From DATBQN01 sp963799925 (GTDB lineage Bacteria > Acidobacteriota > Thermoanaerobaculia > Multivoradales > UBA5704), in assembly GCA_963799925.1 (NCBI GenBank), contig CAWCYZ010000001.1, positions 248,001 through 312,000 of the forward strand: a DNA stretch of 64,000 nt. Reading direction: 5' to 3'. Numbering within the stretch: the stretch's first letter is position 1; every line of letters starts with the position of its first letter. The position numbers and the translations under genes are program-made. Below are positions 30,501 through 40,755 of this stretch, piece by piece. Under the pieces are notes generated by a model. It had not been told where the DNA came from and ran no database searches. It saw only the letters and a list, made by a program, of their open reading frames with translations.

Positions 30501-31693
30501 GCGAGCGACTCGGCGCCCCAGGCCGCGGCGGCGAGGACGAGGACGGCGGCCACCCCGCCGAGCGCCGAGCGCCGGTGGGTCGACGAGCGGCTCGGCCTGG
30601 CTTCGGCGGCCGCCCGGCGGGCGCGGGACGGGCGGCGGAGCGCGACGGCGGCGAGGGCGAGGCCGCCGGCGAGGGCGGCGAGCGGGCCGCCGGGGACGCC
30701 CGAGCCCGCCCCCGAGGCGATCCCGGCGCCGACCGCCAGGAGGACGAGACCGGCGGTCCGCCGCTCGAGCGGCCCGGCGAAGAGCGGCGAGGTGGCGGCG
30801 GGCGACGGCAGGGCGATCGCGACGCCCCGCATGACCGCCAGCGCGAAGAGGGCGAAGCCGATGGCGAGCCAGGCGAAGCGCGGCGGCGCCAGGCGCCAGT
30901 GAGGAGGCGGCAGGGGCTCCGGCGGCGGCGCATCGGGCGGCGGCGGTTGTTGGAGCGGCCGCGCCACGACCAGGGTGGGAGCGCCGGGGAGCGCGATGGC
31001 GATGGCGCGAGGGTCCGCCTGGCGGGGATCGGAGACCAGCGACCAGCGCCGCGGCTCGTGGCGGCCGAACGGCAGCTCGCGGGTGGGGAAGCTCGCCCCG
31101 GCGATCACCCGCCACGGCCGCCGCGAGCCGTCGAGCGGCTCGACCGCGAGGAGGGTCGCGGCGCTCCAGCCGGCCACGAAGTAACGGCCGGCGCGCGGCA
31201 CCGCCTCGGCCTTGGGCTCGTGGAGGAGGCCCTCGCCCGCCCAGGCGACCGGCGCGCCGTCCGGGTCGACGAGCAGCAGCCCGTGCCGGCCGCCCCCCTC
31301 CCCCACCTCGAAGCGGGCGAGCTGGCGGAAGGCGTCGAGGCGCCGCGTCCGGCCGAGCTCCGTCGGCTCCGCCGGCAGGCGTCCGAGCGCCGCGGCGGCG
31401 GTCCTCGCCTCGCCCTGCAACCCGTTCCAGAGCTGGGCGTAGCCGCGCCGCGCGGCGCCGCTCCAGGCGGCCTCGCCGGGGCGCGGGCCGCGCTCCGCCA
31501 GCCAGCCGGCGAAGAGCACGGCGGCCGCGGCCCCCAGGGCGACGCCGGCGATCCACACCTCGCGCCGCGGCGGGCGGAGCGCCAACCAGAGGGCGGTGAC
31601 GGCGAGGAGGGCGGCGGCGGACCAGGGCGCCGGCAGCAGCGGCGCCGCGACCGCGGCGGCGAGGAGCGCCAGCTCGGCGGCGAAGCGCTTCAT
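27515..31693 (-). CDS. giant NtrY-like membrane sensor histidine kinase
   Basis: About 1392 residues from ATG 31693, nearly twice a normal NtrY. Residues 1-800 hold about a dozen membrane helices and two large extracytoplasmic stretches (about 75-255 and 510-720), not matched to any known sensor domain. Then come a transmembrane pair flanking a further loop, HAMP (GSRLAKNFTRPLAQLVEGTRRI), a PAS domain (NITSGVVSVDRERRVLMHN), HisKA with the phospho-acceptor in MIAHEIKNPLTPIRLSAEHM, and HATPase (N box NLLENALRAS, G1 DEGPG, F box FDPYFSTHDTGTGLGL). The HEIKNPLTPIRLSAE box is typical of NtrY/AtoS kinases that pair with NtrC-type regulators; no partner lies adjacent. It follows hutU by 19 bp in the same operon. 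Confidence 0.9.
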   Translation of the reverse strand: MKRFAAELALLAAAVAAPLLPAPWSAAALLAVTALWLALRPPRREVWIAGVALGAAAAVLFAGWLAERGPRPGEAAWSGAARRGYAQLWNGLQGEARTAAAALGRLPAEPTELGRTRRLDAFRQLARFEVGEGGGRHGLLLVDPDGAPVAWAGEGLLHEPKAEAVPRAGRYFVAGWSAATLLAVEPLDGSRRPWRVIAGASFPTRELPFGRHEPRRWSLVSDPRQADPRAIAIALPGAPTLVVARPLQQPPPPDAPPPEPLPPPHWRLAPPRFAWLAIGFALFALAVMRGVAIALPSPAATSPLFAGPLERRTAGLVLLAVGAGIASGAGSGVPGGPLAALAGGLALAAVALRRPSRARRAAAEARPSRSSTHRRSALGGVAAVLVLAAAAWGAESLAAPFDPGGPVLASPAAMSLRLAFAAAAFGLLALAGRRPARPAEEEAETGDGWGWLAVALLAAAAAAADLPPLAMALLAGGGGAAARWAAPRDLRRSGTALAVLALIAALAAAAALETAYRLRLDRYAAAELLPRYAPPSPAAVATLGSELGRHFTGRDLAKLVPRLPAGLERQDLAFALWRASPLARRNTLSALVVVPLDRNRSSFSFGLPLTDEGELPQHWEGLRPPLWEGAMISGTAQLTFRGVPWATARYWLLPLPGFEVADRRRLAEVEVGLLRGGPAARPIENQTAPALYALYDDQGFSTLSPWEEAPPLDPALRGARAAATVGTPDGPARAYARRTAAGWEAVYLPLEMPLAALERTATSAVSALLVLALATILALLLALPRAAFRDLLRRTVRSYSKRLLLVYAALILVPLLLLNAVLVRAMGDRLEAGQRAAGEAALNSAQRFLSDTIVKQPIGFGVDTVLPDRVLSSLSQEIHHEVNLYWRSLVSSSSKSELFTAGLLPKRIPGEIYARLALLGYDLSSRTNHAGGTEYLELYAPLRLAGSASADERLFLSIPLLAQQEESAAELAHLRRRALLVTAALVALSVALGSRLAKNFTRPLAQLVEGTRRIAAGATSLDFQPTELELAALTAAIDEMARKIAEGRERLVREKQVVERMVENITSGVVSVDRERRVLMHNRVAAELLGVATGQNLDDAVARRPHLAPVAGFLRSAGGELRQATVRLAGEGGEGGEREWTLVWAPVPGAGEPAALVVVEDATEILRGQRLLAWAAMARMIAHEIKNPLTPIRLSAEHMREVYANDPGSFDRVFERCTTNILTQVDELRSIASEFSAYSAIPRIDPQPGDLVAAIAGLVEGYRAAPPEGVTVELVSGGPLPARFDAKLLGRAVRNLLENALRASAGGGRVTVRVEREDGSARIAVLDEGPGVRPELLGRIFDPYFSTHDTGTGLGLPIARRIAEEHGGGIVARNRPEGGLEVAILLPAEAVS

Positions 31694-31712
31694 GGGCGAT
31701 CGGCCCCGTTCT

Positions 31713-33412
<1,700 letters not shown>

Positions 33413-33413
<1 letters not shown>

Positions 33414-35164
33414 CAGCGCACCCCCTCCGGGAACGAGCCGTGCGGGTCGATGTCGGTCGGCACGTCGGCCGCCCGCTCGAGGTCCTCGCCGAGGATCGCC
33501 GGCGCGGCGTCGTACTTCTTGAACCAGGCCTCGGCGCGGGCGCGGTCGCCGGTCGCCTCCTGCTCGAGGAGCTCCTTGGCGAGGGCGGCGATCGCCTGCG
33601 GCATCGCGGCGTAGTCGACGATGTAGCGCTGCGAGGCGGCGCCGCGGTTGATCGCGTGCTGCTGGAAGAGATAGTTGAACTCCATCATCTCGGCCCGCCC
33701 GTGGGCCTCGCCGGTGCCGAAGCGGACGGTGCGGAAGATGCCGCCCACGTAGGAGTCGTAGTACTCCTCGAGGCGCGCCTTGGGGAGCGCGCCGTGCTCG
33801 ACGAGCCAGGCCAGGCCGTACATGCCGACGACGTCGGCCTTGGCCTCCTCGAGCCCGGAGTAGACGGGGCCGATCGCCTGGCGGATGTCGATCGGCTTGC
33901 CTTCCTGGTGGGCGAAGGCGGGCCCCAGGCCATGGCTGATCTCGTGCAGCAGGACGACGGTGAGATAGCCGTCGGCGGTGACCTTCGCCGCCTGGTCGAG
34001 GCGCATGAGGCGCTGCGCGATCGGCACCACGACGTAGCTCACCCGCGCGTCCATGAAATTCTTGAAGAAGATCCGCTTGCTCCCCTTGGTCTCGTGGATG
34101 CGCGGATCGTTCGGCAGGTTGTCGGCGACCGCCTGGTAGCCGTGGCGCAGGTCGCCGGCGCGGAACGGCGTGTCCATCACCTCCATCGGGGCGGCGTGGC
34201 CGTGCTTCGACGGGCGGTCCGCGGCGGCGAGCGGCAGGGCGTCCTGGATGTCGGGGACGTACTTCTGGTAGACCGCGAGCTTGCCGCTCTCGGCCTCGTT
34301 GCGGACGAGGACCGCCGCGCCGTACGAGGTCTTGATCCCCATGAGGTCGTCGAGATAGGTCTCGTAGGGGGCGAAGATGACGTCGAACTTGGGGCTCTCG
34401 AGGTCGAGCCAGGCGAGGTCGCTCTCGTAGTAGTCGTCGGTGAGGAGGGCCTTGGCGCGGAGGCGCAGGAAGCGGGCGAAGGCCGGATCGTCGGAGAGCG
34501 CCGCCGCCTCGTCGAGCGCCTTGGCGGCGGGGGCGAGGAACCGCGCGTAGGCGACGTGGTAGGGCTGGGCGGCGAGGCCCTGGGGGGTGCCCACGACGAC
34601 CGTGTGCTCGTCGAGGATCGCCGCCTTCTGCGCCGGATGGCCGGCGACGAAGCGGTCGACGTCCTGGCGGGTGACGCCGGGCGGGAAGAGCGCGCGGCCG
34701 GGCGGCATCGCCGCGTGGCCGAGGAAGGGGCGGTTCTCGTCCAGGAGGTCCCAGCGGCCGCCGTGGATCCACAGCATGCGGGCGACGGCGCGCTCGCGCG
34801 CCCCGGCGGAGCGGGCGAGCGTGTTGTAGAGCTCGATGTCGGCGGGGTCGCTCTGCCGCCAGTAGAGGTCCTCGAGGTGCTGGCAGGCCTCGACCAGCTT
34901 GGCGACGAGCTGGCGCTCGCGGGGCGAGAGGCCCGCGGCGTCGAACGGCATCTCGACCGGCTTCCACTTGGCGAGGCGCTTGTCGAGGTCGGGGGCGACC
35001 TCGAGATTGGCGAGCGGCGCGCCGGTCTGGGCGGGCCTGGCATCGGAACGCCGAGCGCTCCGGGCGCGAGCGGCATGGACGGCGCCGGCGAGCCCGGCGA
35101 GAGACAGCAGGGCGATGAGCCCCGCGGCGAAGCGAAGGGAGGTCCGTCTGGCGATCGTTGGCAT
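33413..35164 (-). CDS. secreted M49-like zinc peptidase (dipeptidyl-peptidase III-related)
   Basis: A 583-residue protein with an N-terminal signal sequence or anchor (LRFAAGLIALLSLAGLAGAV). The zinc site is HEISH at 407-411 followed by EEAKAD at 439-444, the HExxH plus ExxxAD arrangement of the DPP III-like branch in which the classical six-residue HELLGH is shortened. The rest (PYETYLDDLMGIKTSYGA, GSKRIFFKNFMDARV) fits bacterial members that are often annotated as dipeptidyl-peptidase 3 family or Nudix-fused proteins. It probably trims peptides in the periplasm. hutU starts within its stop codon and a GNAT gene ends 45 bp upstream, so peptide breakdown and histidine use may be linked. Confidence 0.85.
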
Positions 35165-35209
35165 GGCGGCAGTCTACAAGAGCCGCCCGCCGGGCGGGAT
35201 CGCGAGCGG

Positions 35210-35713
35210 CTAGCCCGCCCGGCCGCGCCCGGCCTCCTCGTCGTGCCGGTAGGCGTCGGCGTCCAGCCGCTCCATGTGCCGCTCGGGCGCGGCGAGCGGC
35301 ACGAAGCCGTGCTTGCGATAGAGCCCGTGGGCGTCGCGGGTGACCAGCGACCAGCGGCGCAGCCCCTGGAGGTCGGGGTGCGCCATCACCGCGTCGACGA
35401 GGAAGGTGCCGAGGCCGCGGCCGCGCTCCGCCGCGAGGACGAAGACGTCGGCGAGGTAGGCATAGGTCGCCCGGTCGGTGATCGCCCGCGCGAAGCCGAC
35501 CTGCCGCTCCCCCGCTCCCCCCGTCCCAAGATAGAGGCCGAAGCAGAGCGAGCCGGCGATCGACCGCCGCACGACCTCCTCGGGGATGCCCGGCGACCAG
35601 TACGCGGCGGCGAGGAAGCCGTGGACGACCCCGAGGTCGAGGCGCGCCGGGTCGTCCGAGACGGTGTGCTCGCCGCGGCGGACCTCGTACGCCGCCGTGG
35701 TCACTGGGCTCAC
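35210..35713 (-). CDS. GNAT-family N-acetyltransferase
   Basis: A 167-residue acetyl-CoA-dependent transferase. The GNAT core is seen as YAYLADVFVLAAERGRGLGTFLVDAVMAHP, where RGRGLG is the pyrophosphate-binding loop (motif A), followed by WSLVTRDAHGLYRKHGF (motif B). This exact layout (DLQGLRRWSLVTRDAHGLYRKHGFVPL) is common in small-molecule acetyltransferases whose substrate is unknown. Its ATG overlaps the stop of the DUF4440 gene by four bases. Confidence 0.92.
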   Translation of the reverse strand: MSPVTTAAYEVRRGEHTVSDDPARLDLGVVHGFLAAAYWSPGIPEEVVRRSIAGSLCFGLYLGTGGAGERQVGFARAITDRATYAYLADVFVLAAERGRGLGTFLVDAVMAHPDLQGLRRWSLVTRDAHGLYRKHGFVPLAAPERHMERLDADAYRHDEEAGRGRAG

Positions 35714-36288
35714 TGGGCCGGCTGGTTCGCCGCCGCGAGCGGGCTCGACTGCCAGGCGACGAGCTGCCAGCGCAGGTCGCGGCGGACATAGACCGCGGTG
35801 TAGCGGGCGGCGAGCGTGCTGTCGCGGCCGTCGAACGAGACCTTCATGTCGACGCGTCCGGTGACGACGCCGGCCGGGCCGTAGATCCGCACCAGGACGT
35901 CCGACGGCGCCATCGACTCGTAGCGCAGGGTCCCCGCGGACAGGGCGTCGAGGAAGTGCGAACGGTCCTGGACCTCGCCGTTCGAGTGCGTGTAGGAGAG
36001 GTCCTCGCCGAGGACGTTCTTCAGGCGCTCGGTGTCGCCGGCCACCATGGTCGCGAAGCGCGCCGCGTCGAGCTGGCGGAGCTCCTGCTCGGGGGTGGCG
36101 CGCACGGCGGCGACGTCGCCGGACGCGGCGGCGGGCTGCTCGGACCGCGGCGGCGCCGGCTTGCGGGCGGCGGGCGAGGCCATGGCGGGGGCGGCGCCGG
36201 CCAGCGCGACGGCGAGGATCAGGGCCGGCCCCAACAGGGTGAGGCGGACGGGCCGGACGGCGGCCTGGGACGAACGTGGACCGATCAT
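35710..36288 (-). CDS. exported NTF2-like (DUF4440/SnoaL-type) protein
   Basis: A 192-residue product with a signal peptide (LGPALILAVALAGAAPAMA) and a Pro/Ala-rich linker, then a cone-shaped NTF2-like domain: ELRQLDAARFATMVAGDTERLKNVLGEDLSYTHSNGEVQDRSHFLDAL, closing with YTAVYVRRDLRWQLVAWQSSPL. The SYTHSNGEV...SHFL pattern is characteristic of DUF4440. Such domains bind small ligands or act as simple enzymes; no function can be assigned. It is the first gene of a five-gene leftward operon ending in the sensor kinase. Confidence 0.88.
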   Translation of the reverse strand: MIGPRSSQAAVRPVRLTLLGPALILAVALAGAAPAMASPAARKPAPPRSEQPAAASGDVAAVRATPEQELRQLDAARFATMVAGDTERLKNVLGEDLSYTHSNGEVQDRSHFLDALSAGTLRYESMAPSDVLVRIYGPAGVVTGRVDMKVSFDGRDSTLAARYTAVYVRRDLRWQLVAWQSSPLAAANQPAQ

Positions 36289-36410
36289 CGAATGCTCCTT
36301 TCGCGAGCTTTTAGGAATCTAGATCCCGGAGTTTACGCGAGAGTGGCCCCGAGCGCGAGCGGCGGCCGGAGGTGCCAGGCGATTTCGGTCGATCGGTGCT
36401 GGGTCAGTTC

Positions 36411-36439
36411 GGTCCCCAGGACGGCCGCCTGGAAGGGGG
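36411..36439 (+). repeat. dispersed REP-like motif, copy 1
   Basis: This 29-bp stretch equals, with one mismatch, the reverse complement of 63569-63597. Its core AGGACGGCCGCCTGG is an imperfect palindrome. Both copies lie outside genes, here between the DUF4440 gene and the GATase-like gene (which ends at 36453). A short interspersed REP-like family is the simplest reading, but only two copies can be seen. Confidence 0.6.
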
Positions 36440-36452
36440 TGGGGAGGGCGAT

Positions 36453-37556
36453 TCAATAGAGGAGGCGAGACTCGTCGACGTCGGCGGCGCGGCCGAGGGC
36501 CTCGGCGCGCAGACGCACCTGGCGCTCGATCTGGAAGCGCAGCGGCAGGAGGAAGGTGTACTCGGAGGTGAGGCGCAGGCGCCGGTCGCTGTCCTCGAAC
36601 GGGTGGACGCGGGTCAGGGCGTCGAGGCGCTCCTCGTACCAGGCGCGGCTGACCTCGCCACGGGCGAGCTTCTCTTCGAGGATACGGTGCTGGTGGACCC
36701 GGTCGACGATCTCGGGATGGCTGTTGACGCCGAAGATGCGCGGCATCACCCCGCCCGAGTCGCGCGCCAGCTCGATCATGGTGAGCCCGACGCCCTCGCC
36801 GCCGTGCCCGTCGCCGCCTTCGTACCCGATGGGCGTCCAGCCGGCGGGATGCGCCCCCGGTCGCGGCATGAGGTCGAAGAGCCGGTTCTCGAGGACGCGC
36901 AGGTGGTGGCCGTCGGGGAGGTGGGCGGCGAAGCGCGAGAACCAGGGGTGGACGAGCGCCTCGTCCGAGAGGACGTCCTCGAAGACCCCGGAGCGCTTGC
37001 CCCCCTTCTTCGCCCCGCGGAGGACCGGCTCGGCGATCCCCGACCAGCGGCAGAGGACGCCGAAGCTGTGGCAGACGGCGAAGAGCGCGGCGCCCGGGTC
37101 GTCGCGGATGGCGTCGAAGAGATCGAAGGCGGTCCGTTCCCAGGCGGGATCCTCGCGGATGCCCTGGGAGAACGGCGACAAGCCGTCGTTCTGGTGCGGA
37201 TCGATGTGCCCCGGTCCGCCCGTCCCCACGTAGACCGCGAACCGTCCCCCGCCCGGAGGCTCGGGGAGCGAATCGTGGTCGCGCACCGCGAAGGAGATGG
37301 CGCGCAGGTACATCCCGGCCTCGGCGAGCGTCGGGCCGAGCCGCTCGGAGGTATCCCGCACCGCCTGGACGACCGAATCGTGGCCGAGGTTCGGCCACCC
37401 GCAGTTGAGGTCGAGGATGGCGACGTCGACGCCCCGCCGGTCCGCCGCCGGGAGATCCTCCGGCTTCTCCACCCGCGCGTACTGGAAGACCTGCACGCCG
37501 GCGGCTGCCGACACCGCGGCCCCGGGCGCAGCGGTCGGTTCGGAGGTGAGGCTCAT
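36453..37556 (-). CDS. class I glutamine-amidotransferase-like protein of unknown specificity
   Basis: The 367-residue protein has a central Rossmann-like fold and a nucleophile-elbow-like FAVCHSFGVLC (Cys 162), plus a C-terminal GVNSHPEIVD that matches the His-Pro-Glu of class I GATases. Between them, GVFEDVLSDEALVHPWF and HHLRVLENRLFDLMP are not standard. The usual GxCxGxQ is altered to AVCHSFG, so it may hydrolyse another amide or be inactive. It is flanked by short intergenic regions on both sides and seems monocistronic. I do not recognise a named family beyond the GATase resemblance. Confidence 0.7.
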   Translation of the reverse strand: MSLTSEPTAAPGAAVSAAAGVQVFQYARVEKPEDLPAADRRGVDVAILDLNCGWPNLGHDSVVQAVRDTSERLGPTLAEAGMYLRAISFAVRDHDSLPEPPGGGRFAVYVGTGGPGHIDPHQNDGLSPFSQGIREDPAWERTAFDLFDAIRDDPGAALFAVCHSFGVLCRWSGIAEPVLRGAKKGGKRSGVFEDVLSDEALVHPWFSRFAAHLPDGHHLRVLENRLFDLMPRPGAHPAGWTPIGYEGGDGHGGEGVGLTMIELARDSGGVMPRIFGVNSHPEIVDRVHQHRILEEKLARGEVSRAWYEERLDALTRVHPFEDSDRRLRLTSEYTFLLPLRFQIERQVRLRAEALGRAADVDESRLLY

Positions 37557-37769
37557 GCGAAGCGCTGGGAGTCGATGGCGGGACGAGTCTATGACAGGGC
37601 CGCGGCGCCGCGCACCGAGTGGCGCCGGACGGATACGGTAAGCGAGATCCGTGCCCGGCGGTGAGGCAGGCTGCGCGCCGGCAATTCCTGACCGCCGCTC
37701 GCGCGGTAGGATCGCCTCGCGCCCGCCGAACGTTTCCGGCGGCGAGCGAGCGAGAGAGGGAGGTTCACC

Positions 37770-38741
37770 ATGCGCGCCATCCGCGTCCACACCCCCGGCG
37801 GCCCCGAGGCCATGCGGTACGAGGAGGTCCCCGACCCGACGCCCGGCCAGGGCGAGGCGGTCGTCCGCATCGAGGCGGCCGGGGTCAACTTCATCGACGT
37901 CTATTTCCGCACCGGCCATTACAAGGGCGCGGGGTTCCCCATCACGCTCGGCCAGGAGGCGGCGGGGGTCGTCGAGTCCGTCGGCGAGGGGGTGACGGAG
38001 GTCGCTCCCGGCGACCGGGTCGCCTACACCAACGTCCAGGGCGCCTATGCCGAGAAGGCCGCCGTCCCCGCGGCGCGCCTGGTCAAGATCCCCGCCGAGC
38101 TCAGCACCCGGCAGGGCGCCGCCGCGATGCTGCAGGGAATGACCGCCCACTACCTGTCGAACGACACCTACCCGCTCGAGCCCGGCGACGTCTGCCTCGT
38201 CCACGCCGCGGCCGGCGGCGTCGGGCTCCTCCTCTGCCAGATGGCGAAGCTCCGCGGCGCGCGCGTCCTCGGCACCGCGGGCAGCGAGGAGAAAGCCGCG
38301 CTCGCCATCCAGGCCGGCGCCGACGAGGTGATCCGCTACCGGAAGGAGGACTTCGTCGCCGCGGCCCGGCGGCTGACCGACGGCGCGGGCGTCGCGGTGA
38401 TCTACGACGGCATCGGCAAGGACACCTTCGAGCGCGGCCTCGACGCCCTGGCGCGGCGCGGCACGATGGTCCTCTTCGGCGGCGCCAGCGGGCCGGTGGC
38501 GCCGCTCGACCCGCTCGTCCTGTCGCAGAAGGGCTCGCTCTTCCTCACCCGCCCGTCGCTCGTCCACTACGTCGCCACCCGTCAGGAGCTCGTCGAGCGC
38601 GCCTCGGCGGTGCTCCGCTGGATCGCCGACGGCAAGGTGAAGCTCCGCGCCGAGATCGAGTACCCGCTCGCCGAGGCCGCGGCGGCCCATCGCGCCCTCG
38701 AAGGGCGGCAGACGACGGGAAAGGTGCTGCTGATCCCCTAG
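37770..38741 (+). CDS. qor: zinc-free NADPH:quinone oxidoreductase (zeta-crystallin type)
   Basis: MDR-superfamily oxidoreductase of 323 residues. The groES-like N-terminal domain (MRAIRVHTPGGPEAMRYEEV, AGVNFIDVYFRTGHYK) lacks catalytic-zinc Cys residues. The Rossmann half carries LVHAAAGGVGLLLCQMAK, the NADPH-binding AAxGGVG motif of quinone reductases, and the substrate-side GRQTTGKVLLIP at the C-terminus. It reduces quinones one electron at a time or acts on enones in the cytosol. A Shine-Dalgarno (GAGGGAGG) precedes the ATG. It converges with the FHA/AAA+ gene, 25 bp apart. Confidence 0.95.
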   Translation: MRAIRVHTPGGPEAMRYEEVPDPTPGQGEAVVRIEAAGVNFIDVYFRTGHYKGAGFPITLGQEAAGVVESVGEGVTEVAPGDRVAYTNVQGAYAEKAAVPAARLVKIPAELSTRQGAAAMLQGMTAHYLSNDTYPLEPGDVCLVHAAAGGVGLLLCQMAKLRGARVLGTAGSEEKAALAIQAGADEVIRYRKEDFVAAARRLTDGAGVAVIYDGIGKDTFERGLDALARRGTMVLFGGASGPVAPLDPLVLSQKGSLFLTRPSLVHYVATRQELVERASAVLRWIADGKVKLRAEIEYPLAEAAAAHRALEGRQTTGKVLLIP

Positions 38742-38766
38742 CGGGCGCTCCCGACCGCGCGCCGCT

Positions 38767-40596
38767 CTACGCCTTCAGCCCGTAGCGCTCCATCTTGATC
38801 GCCAGGCCGTTGCGCGAGAGGTTGAGGAGGCGGGCGGCGTGGGACTTGTTGCCGTGGGTGCGGCGGAGGGCCTCGCGGATCGCCGCCTGCTCGGTCGCCC
38901 CCACCAGCTTGTCGAGCTCGAGGTCCGAGCTCGAGTCGACGCGCGAGACGGACTGGATCGTCCCCTGCCGCACCCGCTCGGGGAGCAGGTTGACGTCGGC
39001 CGGGCGGCCGGGCGGGCAGAGGTAGACGAGCTGGCGCGCGATGTTGTCGAGCTCGGCGAGGTTCCCCGGGTAGTCGTAGTTCAAGAGCGCCGCCATCGCC
39101 TTGACGGTGATCCCCTGCATGCGCTTGCCGGTCTCGTGGCAGAACTTGTTGATGCACGATTGGATGAGGAGCGGCAGATCCTCCCGCCGGTCGCGCAGCG
39201 GCGGCACGTCGATCGTCACCTGCGACACGCGATAGGCGAGGTCGACGCGGAAGAGGTCGCGCGCCACCGCGGCCTCGAGCGGGCCGCGGCTGCCGGCGAT
39301 CAGCCGCACGTCCACCTTGGTCGCGATGGCGCTCCCCGCCGGCTCGACCTCCCCGGTGCGCAGGAAGCGGTTCAGCCGTTCCTGGAGGTCGAGGGTGAGG
39401 TTCGGCCGGTCGGTCGAATCGAAGCAGTCGATCTCGTCGAGGAAGAGCGTGCCGCCATCGGCGAGGAGGAGCTTGCCCTCGCGGCGCACCGGGCCGCCCT
39501 TGCCCGCCACCTCGGCGCCGAAGAGGTCGGCCTCGATCTGCATCGGCTTGGCGCCGCTGCAGCTGGCGACGACGAAGGGTCCCCGGCGCCGCGGCCCGGA
39601 CTGATGGAGCGACTTCGCGAGGAGCTCCTTGCCCGTCCCCGGCTCGCCGCGCAGCAGCACGTGGACCGCCGGATCGACCGCCGAGCGGAGCTCGTCGACC
39701 ACCCGCTTCATCGCCGGCGAGTCCCCCACCACCACGGTGGAATCCAGGGCCAGGTCCTGCGGCCCGCGGTTGCCGGGGAGGATGGGCTCGTAGGAGCCGA
39801 CGTGGTGGACGAGCCCGAGGATCAGCAGGTTGCCGAGCGCGCGGAGAGCGGGGACCGGCGACCAGCCATCGATCGCGAAGCGCGGCAGCGCGAGAGCGAG
39901 GAAATAGGTGCGCTCGACGGCGGTGAAGGAGTGATGGCAGATCCAGGCGCGCTCGCCGGCGAGCTCGCCGTCGAAACAGTCCGCCGTGGCGAGGTCGAGC
40001 CCGGCCTCGCGGCGAGCCCGGAGCTGGTCCAGGATCTCCTCTCCCGCCGGCAGCCACGCCGGCTCGGTCGACACCAGCAGCTTGACCCCGGCCTGATCGA
40101 GCTCGCCGCCGAGGAGCAGCAGGAGGAGGCCGCCGCCGAAGTCGGCGAGCACGTCGGCCAGGAGCGCCTCGGAGCTGGTGCGGCTCTCGGTGTCGGCGAG
40201 CACCCACTCGCCGATCCGGCAGAGGTGCTCGACCATGAGCTCGGGAGTGATCCGCGACTCGCGCGGCGGCGCCGGCCGCGCCGATGGCGCCGGCGGGCGC
40301 TCGGGCTCGGGAGCGATGTCCTCGACGAGCAGGGTGACGCCGCCCAGGCGGATCTCGTCGAGCACCTCGAGCGATGCCTCGCGCACCTTGCGCCCGGCGA
40401 CCAGCATGCCGCGCCGGCTCCCCAGGTCCTCGATGGTCAGCGCGGTGCCGTCATAGCGCAGGCGGGCGTGGCGCTGGGCGACGCCGGTGTAAGGCAGATA
40501 GATGTCGCACTCGGGCCAGCTCCCGATCAGCAGCTCGGCGCGCGGGACCGGAAAACGGCGCACGCCGTCCGGTGCGTAAGCTACGAGGCGCAACAT
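38767..40596 (-). CDS. FHA-domain AAA+ regulator of the NtrC type, lacking the GAFTGA loop
   Basis: From ATG 40596 the product has 609 residues. An N-terminal FHA domain (about 1-95; IGSWPECDIYLPYTGVAQRHARLRY...GSRRGM) should read phosphothreonine. A GAF-like middle (about 115-270) is followed by a sigma54-activator-type AAA+ module with Walker A GEPGTGKE (317-324) and Walker B GGTLFLDEID, and a C-terminal Fis-type HTH (IREALRRTHGNKSHAARLLNLSRNGLAIKM). Where true sigma54 activators have GAFTGA, this protein reads FGAEVAGKGGP, so sigma54 contact is doubtful. Similar FHA-NtrC hybrids often sit with Ser/Thr kinases; none is adjacent. An alternative start at 40719 adds 41 basic residues but no recognisable domain. 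Confidence 0.9.
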   Translation of the reverse strand: MLRLVAYAPDGVRRFPVPRAELLIGSWPECDIYLPYTGVAQRHARLRYDGTALTIEDLGSRRGMLVAGRKVREASLEVLDEIRLGGVTLLVEDIAPEPERPPAPSARPAPPRESRITPELMVEHLCRIGEWVLADTESRTSSEALLADVLADFGGGLLLLLLGGELDQAGVKLLVSTEPAWLPAGEEILDQLRARREAGLDLATADCFDGELAGERAWICHHSFTAVERTYFLALALPRFAIDGWSPVPALRALGNLLILGLVHHVGSYEPILPGNRGPQDLALDSTVVVGDSPAMKRVVDELRSAVDPAVHVLLRGEPGTGKELLAKSLHQSGPRRRGPFVVASCSGAKPMQIEADLFGAEVAGKGGPVRREGKLLLADGGTLFLDEIDCFDSTDRPNLTLDLQERLNRFLRTGEVEPAGSAIATKVDVRLIAGSRGPLEAAVARDLFRVDLAYRVSQVTIDVPPLRDRREDLPLLIQSCINKFCHETGKRMQGITVKAMAALLNYDYPGNLAELDNIARQLVYLCPPGRPADVNLLPERVRQGTIQSVSRVDSSSDLELDKLVGATEQAAIREALRRTHGNKSHAARLLNLSRNGLAIKMERYGLKA

Positions 40597-40755
40597 CGGG
40601 AAACAGTCTAGCAGGCCCCTGTACCGATGCTGTGGTAAATCCTGCAAAGCGGTGGATTTCCGGCGCCTCCCGCCAGCGCCTCCCGGCTTTCGGGAGCCGC
40701 TCCGGGGCCGGGCCGGCACCGGCTTTTGCTATCCTCCGCCCGTGAACGTCTGGCC

